64,000 bases of DNA. Source: Candidatus Celerinatantimonas neptuna. Lineage in GTDB: Bacteria; Pseudomonadota; Gammaproteobacteria; Enterobacterales; Celerinatantimonadaceae. Each line of letters opens with the position of its first letter. The stretch's first letter is position 1. Both the position numbers and the translations under genes were made by a program. The DNA lies in contig OU461276.1 in NCBI GenBank assembly GCA_911810475.1, positions 1,021,501-1,085,500 on the forward strand, in the 5' to 3' direction. Under the pieces are notes generated by a model. The model did no database searches. It was not told the DNA's origin and saw nothing but the letters and a program-made list of their open reading frames with translations. Below are positions 1 through 7,805 of the stretch, one piece after another.

Positions 1-27
1 GGAGGATGCCCGAATACCCGCCTGACC

Positions 28-519
28 ATGAACGGGCGGATGGAATCAGAAAATGTATATTGCTCTTTTAATCAGGCAATGCGTCGCACCAGCGCTAAAA
101 TTGCACAAATCCAGGATAATGAATCACTGCGCAAACGCGCAGAAACATATATCAGTAAAGGCGAATTTCAAATTGCCAGTTTAGTCATAGAGGAAGCGCT
201 CAAACGCGACCCCAAAAATCTTGATCTTCTCAAACTTAATGGTTTTATTCAATTTAGTCTCTCGAACTGGGATGCCTGTCGTCATGCCAACGATGTAGCA
301 CTAAATCTGGACCCCAACGATGCCTATGCCAATAAAGGCATGGGATTAGCTTTGCATCGATTAGGCGCAACCGATAAGGGAATTCAATATCTTCGTAAAG
401 CCATTGCGCTGTCTCCACAGGGCGATACGGATTCACGCACCGATCTGGCAGCCGTTTATCAGGAAATTGGTAAGACAGCCGAAGCAAAAGCGTTGTTAAA
501 CGAAGCAGGTCTTCTATAA
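28..519 (+). CDS. TPR-repeat protein, possibly 5' incomplete
   Basis: A 163-residue helical protein made mostly of tetratricopeptide repeats (about residues 35-150), including a consensus-like segment ALNLDPNDAYANKGMGLAL. It has no signal peptide or enzyme domain, so a protein-binding or chaperone-like role is the most that can be inferred. The frame stays open to the left edge, so the true start may lie outside the window. The ATG at 28 has no convincing ribosome binding site. A second, opposite-strand TPR protein lies at 1281-1775, which suggests a related accessory locus. Protein family is fairly sure; function is unknown. Confidence 0.7.
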   Translation: MNGRMESENVYCSFNQAMRRTSAKIAQIQDNESLRKRAETYISKGEFQIASLVIEEALKRDPKNLDLLKLNGFIQFSLSNWDACRHANDVALNLDPNDAYANKGMGLALHRLGATDKGIQYLRKAIALSPQGDTDSRTDLAAVYQEIGKTAEAKALLNEAGLL

Positions 520-678
520 AAAACATGGAATCAGGCAGGGCAATTCAGATAAAAACAGACTCACTAATAAACCTTGCCCCTAGAGTCCTTTCTTATCACT
601 CAGGGCGTGTTAACATTTGGCGATAGTTTTTACAGCCTTTGGGGATCATTGGAATGTGTTTCATGTGAACAAAATCCA

Positions 679-1002
679 GTACTCAAAGATGTATTCGTTG
701 CTTTTCAGGTCATCCCAAGGCTCAAAGAAGGCAATAATTATGAAGTTGTCGATAAAGCTATTGAAGTTGTTAAAGCAGCCAATGTTCCCTATCAGGTCAG
801 CGCAATAGAAACGACCATGAAAGGCTAATTGAATAACTTGCATGAAATTGTCAAAAAGGCCCAACAGGCCTGCTATGATGCTGGGGCACTGGAAGTTATT
901 ACAAACATCAAAATTCATAGTAAAACAGAAGCGGCAACAGACACTTTTTGCACCTATGATCGAGGCGTCACAAAAGCCAATTATATGTTTGTGGAAAAAT
1001 GA
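679..1002 (+). pseudogene. Thiamine-binding (MTH1187/YqgV-type) protein, broken by an in-frame stop
   Basis: One frame reads VFVAFQVIPRLKEG, then YEVVDKAIEVVKAANVPY, then ETTMKG and a TAA at 826-828. It resumes in the same frame as LHEIVKKAQQACYDAGA and VITNIKIHSKTE, ending with TGA at 1000-1002. These blocks match the small MTH1187/YkoF-like thiamine-binding family of about 100 residues, where the stop replaces the usual acidic residue after the ExTMxG motif. No ATG lies in frame just before the domain, so the start also seems lost. The gene is dead unless the stop is suppressed. Family assignment is from recognised motif order. Confidence 0.65.
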
Positions 1003-1280
1003 GCCGCCCCATATTAAGGAGCATTTATCCTTACGGATTGAGTACGCCACCAATACCCCTGACCGAAGCCTGTTTTTTATACCTTAACAGCACAGCCAAA
1101 AACGCACAGGCAATGACTCAATGGGCCACAGCCCCCCCCGGATGAAAGGTAACATGGCTAAGAGGTACGAGATCGTAAAACGCTAAAGCAAGAAAAACAT
1201 ATGGCTCTTCTGGCCTGATGTTCATAAACAGACTCAATCATTGCCCTTAAATCAGATTAACAATAGACGATGTTACCGCA

Positions 1281-1775
1281 CTAAAGCGTACCCGCTTCAA
1301 TCTTGTTTCGATATGGATAAAGGACATCACCCTCACAAAGGCTATTTAGCAAATCAGGTGAAACTGCAACAGCTCGGCGTAAATTGGAGATCGCCGGTTC
1401 ATGCTGCTTTAAAACGCCATAACAAGAAGCCAGATAATAGTGGGCGAGGGCCTGATTCGGGTCTATTTTTAAGCTTTCTTTAAAATGGGTAATGGCTTTT
1501 TGCCAATCGCGGTTATACATATCGCACAGAGCTAATTCATAAAAAGCCTGCTCATGACTAGGATCATTTTCGACCGACTTCAGATAAAACGCATATGCTT
1601 TATCCCGCTGCCCGGCCTCCAGGTAAGCATTAGCAATCACAAAATAAAACGACTGATAAGGAGCATATTCTTCCATAGCCATCTGCCAGTATTTTGCTGT
1701 TGAATCAATATCATGTGCAGCTAAACTCGCATGCCCTAACGCCATATATTTTTTAGCGTTCTCTGATGGTTCCAT
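1281..1775 (-). CDS. TPR-repeat protein
   Basis: A 164-residue protein with at least three tetratricopeptide repeats, for example the stretch around SHEQAFYELALCDMYNRD and the one around ALAHYYLASCYGVLKQHEP. A GGAGTG ribosome binding site lies just upstream of the ATG at 1775. There is no signal peptide or transmembrane segment, so it is probably a cytosolic adaptor or chaperone. It is intact, unlike the thiamine-binding remnant between it and the other TPR gene at 28-519. No specific partner can be named. Confidence 0.75.
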   Translation of the reverse strand: MEPSENAKKYMALGHASLAAHDIDSTAKYWQMAMEEYAPYQSFYFVIANAYLEAGQRDKAYAFYLKSVENDPSHEQAFYELALCDMYNRDWQKAITHFKESLKIDPNQALAHYYLASCYGVLKQHEPAISNLRRAVAVSPDLLNSLCEGDVLYPYRNKIEAGTL

Positions 1776-2402
1776 CTATTCACTCCACTATCAAATCGTT
1801 CATTTTCACCGTTATCTGATAAGAATCATAAGCCAATTCATTCGTAAAATCTGTATCTGAATCAACATGAATCATTGTTCTACCACGATTGAGATATCCT
1901 GGCCCATAAGCGGATCAACGCTTGATTCAATCAAACGAATTTTGCACATGATTCAACCAGTGAAGGCTGGCACTCAAAATTAATAATCGGCAATCAAAAA
2001 GCGGCATTGATAAAACAGTGCTTCATGATCGCCTTAACTAAAAGAGTCAATTTCCTGATAAAGAACAGACAGAACAAGTACAACGGGTTCTGTCTCTGTT
2101 AGCTCTGGAATAAATAGCGCCATATGACCACAATGACATGATCCCTTAACCATGATTTTCTCTTTGTCAGAAATAACGCCTTTATCTCAAATTAATATTA
2201 ATTTATCATGTTTATCTGAACCGGTTTACTTAATCGCTGCTTTGGCAATTTAAAATCCTTATTCCCCCATTTATGCCATCTTCAACTGACATTTCAATAC
2301 CCGAATACTTCTAACCAATTCAGTTCACACATTAATTTTTTATACAACAATCGAACACACGGCTGTTTGATAATGGCTTTTACACCTTTAAAGGAGATAA
2401 CA
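1776..2402. other. Intergenic region without a recognised gene
   Basis: About 630 bases between the reverse-strand TPR gene and the forward NTPase gene. I saw no coding similarity, hairpin terminator or repeat copy here. It must contain the promoters of both divergent genes, but no clear -10/-35 pair stands out. Confidence 0.4.
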
Positions 2403-2945
2403 TTGAAAAACTTCATCATATTGACTGGCGGCCCGGGCTCAGGGAAAACAACCGTCATTGAGCGTTTAGAAGCACTAAATTTTCCATGCGCAAATGAGGT
2501 AGGGCGAAAAATTATTCAGCGGCAAGTCCAAACAAAAGGGACAGCCGTACCATGGTATAATAAATCAGCTTTTCGTGATGCCATGATCCGCGAAGAAAAA
2601 AAGAACTATGACACCTATAAAAACAGAGAAGAATTCGTTTTCTTTGACAGAAGCATCATCGATATATGGGGTTATACAATGCTCGAACAACTTGATATAT
2701 CGGATAATTTACTTAAATATTGTCGTGAACTAACTTATTGTAAAACCGTATTTATTTTCCCACCCTGGAAAGCCATTTACACGAATGACTCAGAGCGTAA
2801 ACAAAACTTCAGTGAAGCGGCTACGACCTATCATGAAATGATCAGCGCTTATAAAAAATTTGGGTACACCTTAACTGTCATTCCAAAAGGATCGGTCAAT
2901 GAACGGGTTGACTTCATTCTGGAAAAACTAAACACTCTGGCTTAG
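2403..2945 (+). CDS. Small AAA-type P-loop NTPase/kinase (AAA_28-like)
   Basis: A nucleotide-binding protein of about 180 residues. The N-terminus carries a Walker A loop, GGPGSGKTTVIE. FVFFDRSIIDIWGY is the Walker B-like segment, and the C-terminal half is typical of small predicted ATPases of the AAA_28 group. I chose a TTG start at 2403 because a strong AAGGAG (2391-2396) lies six bases before it and the protein then begins directly with MKNFIILTGGPGSGKTT. An in-frame ATG at 2367 would add 12 residues unlike the family and would put this ribosome binding site inside the gene. The gene looks intact. The substrate is unknown. Confidence 0.75.
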   Translation: MKNFIILTGGPGSGKTTVIERLEALNFPCANEVGRKIIQRQVQTKGTAVPWYNKSAFRDAMIREEKKNYDTYKNREEFVFFDRSIIDIWGYTMLEQLDISDNLLKYCRELTYCKTVFIFPPWKAIYTNDSERKQNFSEAATTYHEMISAYKKFGYTLTVIPKGSVNERVDFILEKLNTLA

Positions 2946-3098
2946 CCAGACCGTCCCGATACGCTTTCATCAAAAATATAGCGCAATTCGCCTTGCAACC
3001 AGAAGAAAAACGAATCGGATTATCCTGATCTTCGTTAGATAAACATAATTGGCATAATAGTATGAATTTGAACCATTTGTTTTTATAGGGAAATAAAC

Positions 3099-3187
3099 AT
3101 GTTTGAAGATAAAAGGAGCAAAAAGGTTGTACTGATCGCCCACTGCTTATTAAACCAAAATGCCATATCTGATGGGACAGCCGATTA
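3099..3187 (+). pseudogene. 5' fragment of a TudS-type (CD3072-like) desulfidase gene cut by IS3
   Basis: An ATG at 3099 opens MFEDKRSKKVVLIAHC and continues through LLNQNAISDGTADY before running into the IS3 element at 3188. It parallels the start of the intact protein at 16062-16610, but the bases differ at many third positions, so it is an old paralogue rather than a recent copy. The 3' part is not found beyond the insertion sequence, which suggests a deletion accompanied or followed the insertion. Confidence 0.75.
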
Positions 3188-3249
3188 TGATCCGCACCAG
3201 CAGTTTTGGACACTGAGTTAAGTGAGTACAATCACTAATGAGGTGAACC

Positions 3250-3534
3250 ATGACAAGCAAGAAGAAACGTATTATCCATTCTCCTGAATTTAAAGCAGAA
3301 ACCCTGAAGCTGGCAGAGAAAGTGGGAGTTGCTGCAGCCGCAAGACAGCTCTCGTTACATGAATCTCAGATCTACGGTTGGCGAAAAGCTACAAAGAAGA
3401 ATTCTAATATTAGCCAACGAGAACAAGAATTGGCCGTTGAAGTCGCTAAGCTAAAGAGGCAGTTGGCAGAGCAAGCAGAAGAGCTAGAAATCGTAAAAAA
3501 GGCCGCCACCTACTTCGCGAAAAATCTAAAGTAA
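3250..3534 (+). CDS. IS3-family transposase OrfA
   Basis: A 94-residue DNA-binding subunit. The N-terminal helix-turn-helix has the motif SPEFKAETLKLAEKVGVAAA, followed by a leucine-zipper-like coil (about residues 58-82). A slippery A6G run at 3495-3501 lies near the 3' end. After a -1 shift there the frame continues as KGRHLLREKSK into orfB, the usual way this family makes the OrfAB transposase. The gene itself is intact. Confidence 0.9.
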   Translation: MTSKKKRIIHSPEFKAETLKLAEKVGVAAAARQLSLHESQIYGWRKATKKNSNISQREQELAVEVAKLKRQLAEQAEELEIVKKAATYFAKNLK

Positions 3535-3548
3535 ATTGCTATGAATTT

Positions 3549-4399
3549 ATGCTCGAACACCTGCTGAGTTTCAGTATTTCCCGTATGGCTAAGGTGTTCA
3601 GAGTTTCTCGAAGTGGGTTTTATTATTGGGTTGAGAATCGCCACAAGGCGATTCAACGTGAGACAGAGCGCCAACAGCTTGATACCAAAGTAAAAGAAGC
3701 CTTTGACGTTAGCAAAGAACGAGATGACTCAAGACGTATTCAGAAAGAATTGGCAGAGAGCGGTGATAACCATAATGTTAAGACCATTGCCGCCAGTATG
3801 AAACGTCAGGATTTAGTAGCGAAAGCAGCACGCAAGTTTAAGTGTACAACGGACAGTAAGCATAAAATGCCCGTTGCTCCGAACTTGCTCGCTCAAGATT
3901 TTAACGCAACGGCTCCGAATCAAAAATGGGCAGGAGACATCACTTATGTTGCCACAAGCGAAGGCTGGCTGTACTTAGCTGTCATTATTGACCTTTATTC
4001 AAGGCAAGTTATTGGTTGGTCTATGGATACGAGAATGACGGCCTCACTGGTCTGTGATGCCTTATCGATGGCTTTATTCCGTCGAGGGTTCCCTGAGCAG
4101 GTTATAACTCATAGCGATCGAGGTAGTCAGTACTGTTCGAAAGACTATCGAGACCTCATAAGAACTTATAATTTAAAACAAAGTATGAGTAGAAAAGGGA
4201 ACTGTTGGGATAACGCATGTGTTGAGAGCTTCTTCCATTCAATGAAAGTTGAAGCAATCCAATATGAGCCGATCATGACGAGAGAGCAGATGCGCCAACG
4301 ATCTTCGAGTACATAGAGGTTGATTATAATCGAACGAGAAGGCACAGTGCTCTTGGGTACCTAAGCCCTATGAACTTTGAAAAGCAAAATGTTGCTTAG
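3549..4399 (+). pseudogene. IS3-family transposase OrfB, frameshifted near the C-terminus
   Basis: An integrase-core (rve) catalytic subunit. The DDE residues are visible in WAGDITYVA, THSDRGSQYC and DNACVESFFHSMKVE. After REQMRQ at about 4295 the frame shifts, giving a premature stop at 4314-4316. The expected C-terminus, [20 protein letters not shown] and onward, continues one base out of frame to a TAG at 4397-4399. One base seems to be missing between CAA and ATCTTC. The product lacks its last 30 or so residues and is probably inactive. Confidence 0.85.
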
Positions 4400-4430
4400 C
4401 TAAGTGTCCAGTCTGACTGGAGCAGATCAT

Positions 4431-4637
4431 GAATTCAGGTAGCTTTGCTCGGGACAGGCGCTTTTCCTTGAGGATTTGATTGCCACTGAAAGCACACAAA
4501 CTTGGAATACATTTTTTGCCAAATCGATAGCAATAGTATTAGACTGATTCATAGGACGCTCCTTAGTGTTCAACTATTGTGACACCTTTAGTTTGGCGCA
4601 TATTGACGCCGTTACCACTTTGGAGCGTCCTATGAAT
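4431..4637 (-). mobile_element. IS110-family remnant (5' end with first codons of transposase)
   Basis: On the reverse strand an ATG at 4552 begins MNQSNTIAIDLAKNVFQVCV, the DEDD-type IS110 transposase start. A one-base frameshift follows, then SGNQILKEKRLSRAKLPEF, and the IS3 element cuts it off at 4430. The non-coding end contains GGAGCGTCC twice in inverted orientation (about 4556 and 4622), then stops exactly where a hairpin repeat arm CACCCACCC begins. The body of the element is missing. Confidence 0.75.
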
Positions 4638-4758
4638 CACCCACCCTATAAGTCTTAATATGACTCGCCTTCACCTGGGTAAACGTGCACATCCATTTTT
4701 TAAAAGAAAAAACCTTGAAACCTTGATATGACTGGCTCTATGAAGTGGCCTAAATTAT
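4638..4758 (+). repeat. Hairpin repeat, copy a (diverged, in two pieces)
   Basis: The left arm CACCCACCCTATAAG begins directly at the IS110 remnant (4638). A second right-half piece at about 4716-4758 reads CTTGATATGACTGGCTC, then ATGAAGTGGCCTAAATTAT. It belongs to the family whose best copies are at 10672 and 15671: CCACCTTATGAACC, loop TTGATATAACT, GGTTCTATGAGGTGG, then (A)TGGCCTGGATTAT. The orientation is the same as in all other copies. Confidence 0.6.
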
Positions 4759-4852
4759 CTTTCTACAATAAAAAGGCCAGCAGATAAGGGAGATTAACTT
4801 ACTTTTTATTACTATCTAAACAAATCCTATACAAATATAGTGTTTATTTACG

Positions 4853-6181
4853 TTATGACACATTTTTAACTTCAATAAGAGAACTATCTGTCTGGACAGC
4901 ATCATCGATTAATCCGTCAATTTTTCGCATATTTTCAAGCTGGGCCTTAAGTTTCAACGAAAGCTCGCTCAGCTCAGAGGCAGAGAGGGAAGTCTCTTCT
5001 GCAGATGCCGCTGTTGAGTGAACCACCTTATCAATTTCAGACATTCCCTGATTTACCTGACTCAATCCTATCGCCTGACTTTGTGACGCATTATCTATTT
5101 CTTCGATGGTGTTCGAGATAGTTGCCACATGCTCGACGATCTGGCTCAATGCACTCACACACTTCTGTGATATTGCATTTCCTTTTTCGACATTTTCTAC
5201 CGATGTCTGGATATACTGCGCCGACTCACTGGCGGCGGCGGTACTGCGCTCAGCAAGTTTTCTTACTTCATCTGCTACAACGGCAAAGCCTCGTCCCATT
5301 TCTCCCGCCCGAGCAGCCTCAATGGACGCATTCAGTGCAAGTAGGTTAGTCTGAGAAGCTATATCATCAATAACGTTAATAATTTCACTAATCGCATCGC
5401 TTGAGCGATTAATTTCCTTTATTGCTCGCTCAAGCTCTTTTATCTCATCGGAGGCCATACTCGCTGCTCGCTGTGCCTCAGAGGATACTGTACTGGCCGT
5501 TGATGCTCGCTCAGCATTGTCATTAGCCTGAGTTAGAATCTCATGAAGTGAGCTACCTATTTGAGTAATGGAAGCCGCTTGCTGAGTAGACCCCACAGTT
5601 AGAGCATGGCTAGCGTCATTTAGATTATTCGCACCTGTTGTGAGGTTCTCACTAATGGCATCCACATCTTTATACACGCCTTTAAGAGCTACCTTTTCTG
5701 ATATTTCCTGTACATATTCTACATGGCCTATCTTATTACCATCTAACCCGCTGATATAACTAGTATCGACACGAAAATTTTTTCCCCACTGACTGAAGGA
5801 GGTGATCGGTTTGCCTTTTCTTAAACAGTTCACGCCACAATCTTCTGTGTTACAGATATTTGCACCCCAATTTGAACAGTGCTGTCCAAGTACATCCCCA
5901 CGTTTTACTCCGAGTGGATCGGTAGCCGCTCGGTTGACAAACGTCCACTTCATGTCCATGTCGGTGACAGACAGCGGGTTTGGGATAGTATCGAGAATCT
6001 GCTCATAGAAGTTGAATTGCTCTTTTGCCAAACGTTTCATTTTTACCAAGCAGCCTAACAAACCAATCAGCGCTACAACCAAAATCAGAAGGTTTGTCTC
6101 TTGCATACTAAATAAAAATATTAAGGCAACAACGATGGAAACAGCGCTAATACCTAATGCCAAATGATAATACTTGCTCAT
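4853..6181 (-). CDS. Methyl-accepting chemotaxis protein with a PAS domain and a Cys cluster
   Basis: A 442-residue chemoreceptor. Two closely spaced membrane segments (about 6-26 and 29-46) leave almost no periplasmic domain, so the sensing module is the cytoplasmic PAS domain (about 55-165). That domain carries four cysteines, C102, C110, C115 and C119, in a C-x7-C-x4-C-x3-C spacing that could hold a metal or haem. The signalling hairpin tip is clear ([20 protein letters not shown], about 271-290). I chose the ATG at 6181 because a GGAAAGGAT precedes it; the frame extends further upstream. It is a single gene with no chemotaxis neighbours. Hairpin repeats flank it on both sides, suggesting acquisition. 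Confidence 0.9.
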   Translation of the reverse strand: MSKYYHLALGISAVSIVVALIFLFSMQETNLLILVVALIGLLGCLVKMKRLAKEQFNFYEQILDTIPNPLSVTDMDMKWTFVNRAATDPLGVKRGDVLGQHCSNWGANICNTEDCGVNCLRKGKPITSFSQWGKNFRVDTSYISGLDGNKIGHVEYVQEISEKVALKGVYKDVDAISENLTTGANNLNDASHALTVGSTQQAASITQIGSSLHEILTQANDNAERASTASTVSSEAQRAASMASDEIKELERAIKEINRSSDAISEIINVIDDIASQTNLLALNASIEAARAGEMGRGFAVVADEVRKLAERSTAAASESAQYIQTSVENVEKGNAISQKCVSALSQIVEHVATISNTIEEIDNASQSQAIGLSQVNQGMSEIDKVVHSTAASAEETSLSASELSELSLKLKAQLENMRKIDGLIDDAVQTDSSLIEVKNVS

Positions 6182-6327
6182 ATCCTTTCCTCTATTGCTT
6201 ACTCTCACAATAGTTAACAATTAAATACTAGGCTACATTGGTAACAAAATCACTAAACGCGGGCATACAAACATGGCACTCATAGCGTGGTCACAAGTTC
6301 ACTCCCGAGCCCAGTTTTTGCAAAAAA

Positions 6328-6446
6328 ACTAGCCACCCACTCAATAAGCCCAATAATAACAGGCCTTCCAGAAAAACAACAAACCAAGACACCCACCCTA
6401 TGAATATTGATATCACTGGTTCCATGCGGTGGATGGCCTGGATTAT
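6328..6446 (+). repeat. Hairpin repeat, copy b (long-form left arm plus a full hairpin)
   Basis: First comes a long-form left arm at 6328-6378 (CTAGCCACCCACTCAATAAG, then CAATAATAACAGGCCTTCC). A full hairpin at 6381-6446 follows, with CCAAGACACCCACCCTATGA, loop TTGATATCACT, GGTTCCATGCGGTGG and ATGGCCTGGATTAT. It sits between the chemoreceptor gene and the Met/His-rich gene. The junction CCAAGACA/CCCACC is uninterrupted here, so it shows the site into which IS110 elements inserted elsewhere in the window. Confidence 0.75.
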
Positions 6447-6483
6447 ATTGTGGTATGAATGAGTTAATTCTGGTTTTGTCTTC

Positions 6484-6894
6484 CTAGTTCGACTGCTGCG
6501 TAGCATGATTAGTCGTATTGTTCTGCTGATACCAGCCCATGCCTCTGCCGTGATCCATCATATTGGCCCCCATACGAGAATACTGTTCATTGGCATTTCC
6601 ATATTGATAGTTCTGCATATGCGATCCCATACGCCCTCGACCCATACCATAGCCCATCTGTACGCCATGCTCCCCATCACCCATCATCGAATGCTGTCCG
6701 CCAAAACAAAACGCACGCATCTGACTCACCCACTGTTGCATCTGCTGGTAGTCATGGCTCATTGGGGCAGTATTTTGATATCCAGGATTCGCATAGCCGT
6801 CATTGCTATTGGCATTTGTATGCAAATGCGCATATGCCCCGACAGATATCACTAAAGCAGTTACAATAAGAGCAGATCTGGTAAAATTTTTCAT
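6484..6894 (-). CDS. Small exported Met/His-rich protein
   Basis: A 136-residue protein with a signal peptide (MKNFTRSALIVTALVISVG, cleavage likely after AYA near residue 22). The mature chain is rich in Met, His, Gly, Gln and Asn, with clusters such as GQHSMMGDGEHGVQMGYGM and MGANMMDHGRGMGW. This composition fits a periplasmic metal binder, for example Cu(I)/Ag(I) through Met, but the metal is inferred. It is divergent from the response regulator at 7080 and is probably its target. The sensor kinase at 7798 has a similar Met-rich patch. No known family was recognised. Confidence 0.7.
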   Translation of the reverse strand: MKNFTRSALIVTALVISVGAYAHLHTNANSNDGYANPGYQNTAPMSHDYQQMQQWVSQMRAFCFGGQHSMMGDGEHGVQMGYGMGRGRMGSHMQNYQYGNANEQYSRMGANMMDHGRGMGWYQQNNTTNHATQQSN

Positions 6895-7079
6895 AGTTTG
6901 TTCCTCTCATCACCATCATTTGTCTACAAAGCTATTACAGCAATTTTGGCTCTTAAATGTATGTCGCAACTACTTTGTTTTCTGACGAATATTGACAAAT
7001 GAACGAACAGACAAACTTTGACACACTTTTTAGTGCAAGCTGTATATAGTAACAAGGGGCAATTTTCCAAGAGGTTGAA

Positions 7080-7805
7080 ATGCAAAAGGCTTATCAAATA
7101 CTTGTTGTGGATGATCATAAAGATATTCGGGACCTGCTCCAGCGATTCTTAAATCAGCATGGCCTTTCTGTCACTACTGCGGCTGATGGCAACGAGATGT
7201 ATGAAAACATGGCCGCTCAGCATTTTGATTTACTGATTCTTGATTTAATGCTCCCTGGTAAAGATGGCATTACCTTATGCCGGGAACTTCGAGCTACGAC
7301 CAACCTGCCGATTATCATGCTAACCGCACTGAGCGAGGATGTGGATCGCATTGTCGGGCTGGAAGTCGGTGCCGATGATTATGTTCCCAAACCTTTTAAT
7401 CCCCGCGAATTGCTAGCCAGAATTAAATCAGTCCTGCGGCGTCATTTTTCTATCCCCAATATTGAGGAACAGCTCAACGCAAATCCAACCCATTATGAAT
7501 TTTCCGGCTGGAAACTCGAGACCACCACGCGCGAACTTCTTGATCCACAGAGGACATTGATCCCTCTTACTTCAGGTGAATTTACCATGCTGGCAGCATT
7601 TTTATCGCACCCAAAAATTGTACTCAGCCGTGAAGATCTACTTAAATTGGTTCAGGGACGGGGGGCGGACGTCTATGACCGGGCCGTTGATACGCTTATT
7701 AGCCGACTTCGAAAAAAAATTGAAATCGATCCCAAACACCCCAAATTAATCAAAACAATCTGGGGGGGTGGTTACCAGTTCAGTTGCGAGGTCATTCATG
7801 GGTAA
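7080..7805 (+). CDS. OmpR/PhoB-family response regulator
   Basis: A 241-residue two-component regulator. The receiver domain (about 5-118) has the acidic pair in VVDDHKD, the phospho-acceptor Asp in LLILDLMLPGKDG and the conserved Lys in VPKPFNP. The C-terminal winged helix (about 140-236) ends with RGADVYDRAVDTLISRLRKK, typical of DNA-binding trans_reg_C domains. Its last codons overlap the ATG of the kinase gene (ATG at 7798, stop at 7803-7805), so the two are translationally coupled. The divergent exported Met/His-rich gene is the likely regulated neighbour. Confidence 0.92.
   Translation: MQKAYQILVVDDHKDIRDLLQRFLNQHGLSVTTAADGNEMYENMAAQHFDLLILDLMLPGKDGITLCRELRATTNLPIIMLTALSEDVDRIVGLEVGADDYVPKPFNPRELLARIKSVLRRHFSIPNIEEQLNANPTHYEFSGWKLETTTRELLDPQRTLIPLTSGEFTMLAAFLSHPKIVLSREDLLKLVQGRGADVYDRAVDTLISRLRKKIEIDPKHPKLIKTIWGGGYQFSCEVIHG

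Larger units (their letters stand above)
3188..4429 (+). mobile_element. IS3-family insertion sequence, complete ends, damaged transposase
   Basis: Imperfect terminal inverted repeats frame the element: TGATCCGCACCAGCAG at the left and, read on the other strand, TGATCTGCTCCAGTCAG at the right. Both continue into a shared GGACACT block. Inside are orfA and orfB of an IS3-family transposase. The flanking bases do not form a target duplication (TTA on the left, TGA on the right), so the two junctions probably come from different events or from an adjacent deletion. The left end interrupts a TudS-like gene and the right end truncates an IS110 remnant. Confidence 0.85.

Noticed and set aside
1003-1280. 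Coding sequence continuing after the thiamine-binding remnant
   Set aside because: A frame of about 45 codons is open but matches nothing recognisable; it is treated as intergenic.
3185-4432. Target-site duplication of the IS3 element
   Set aside because: The three bases on each side differ (TTA and TGA), also when the ends are moved by one base.
6291-6506. A 71-codon reverse-strand ORF with a hydrophobic stretch
   Set aside because: It is formed almost entirely by hairpin repeat copy b and has no ribosome binding site.
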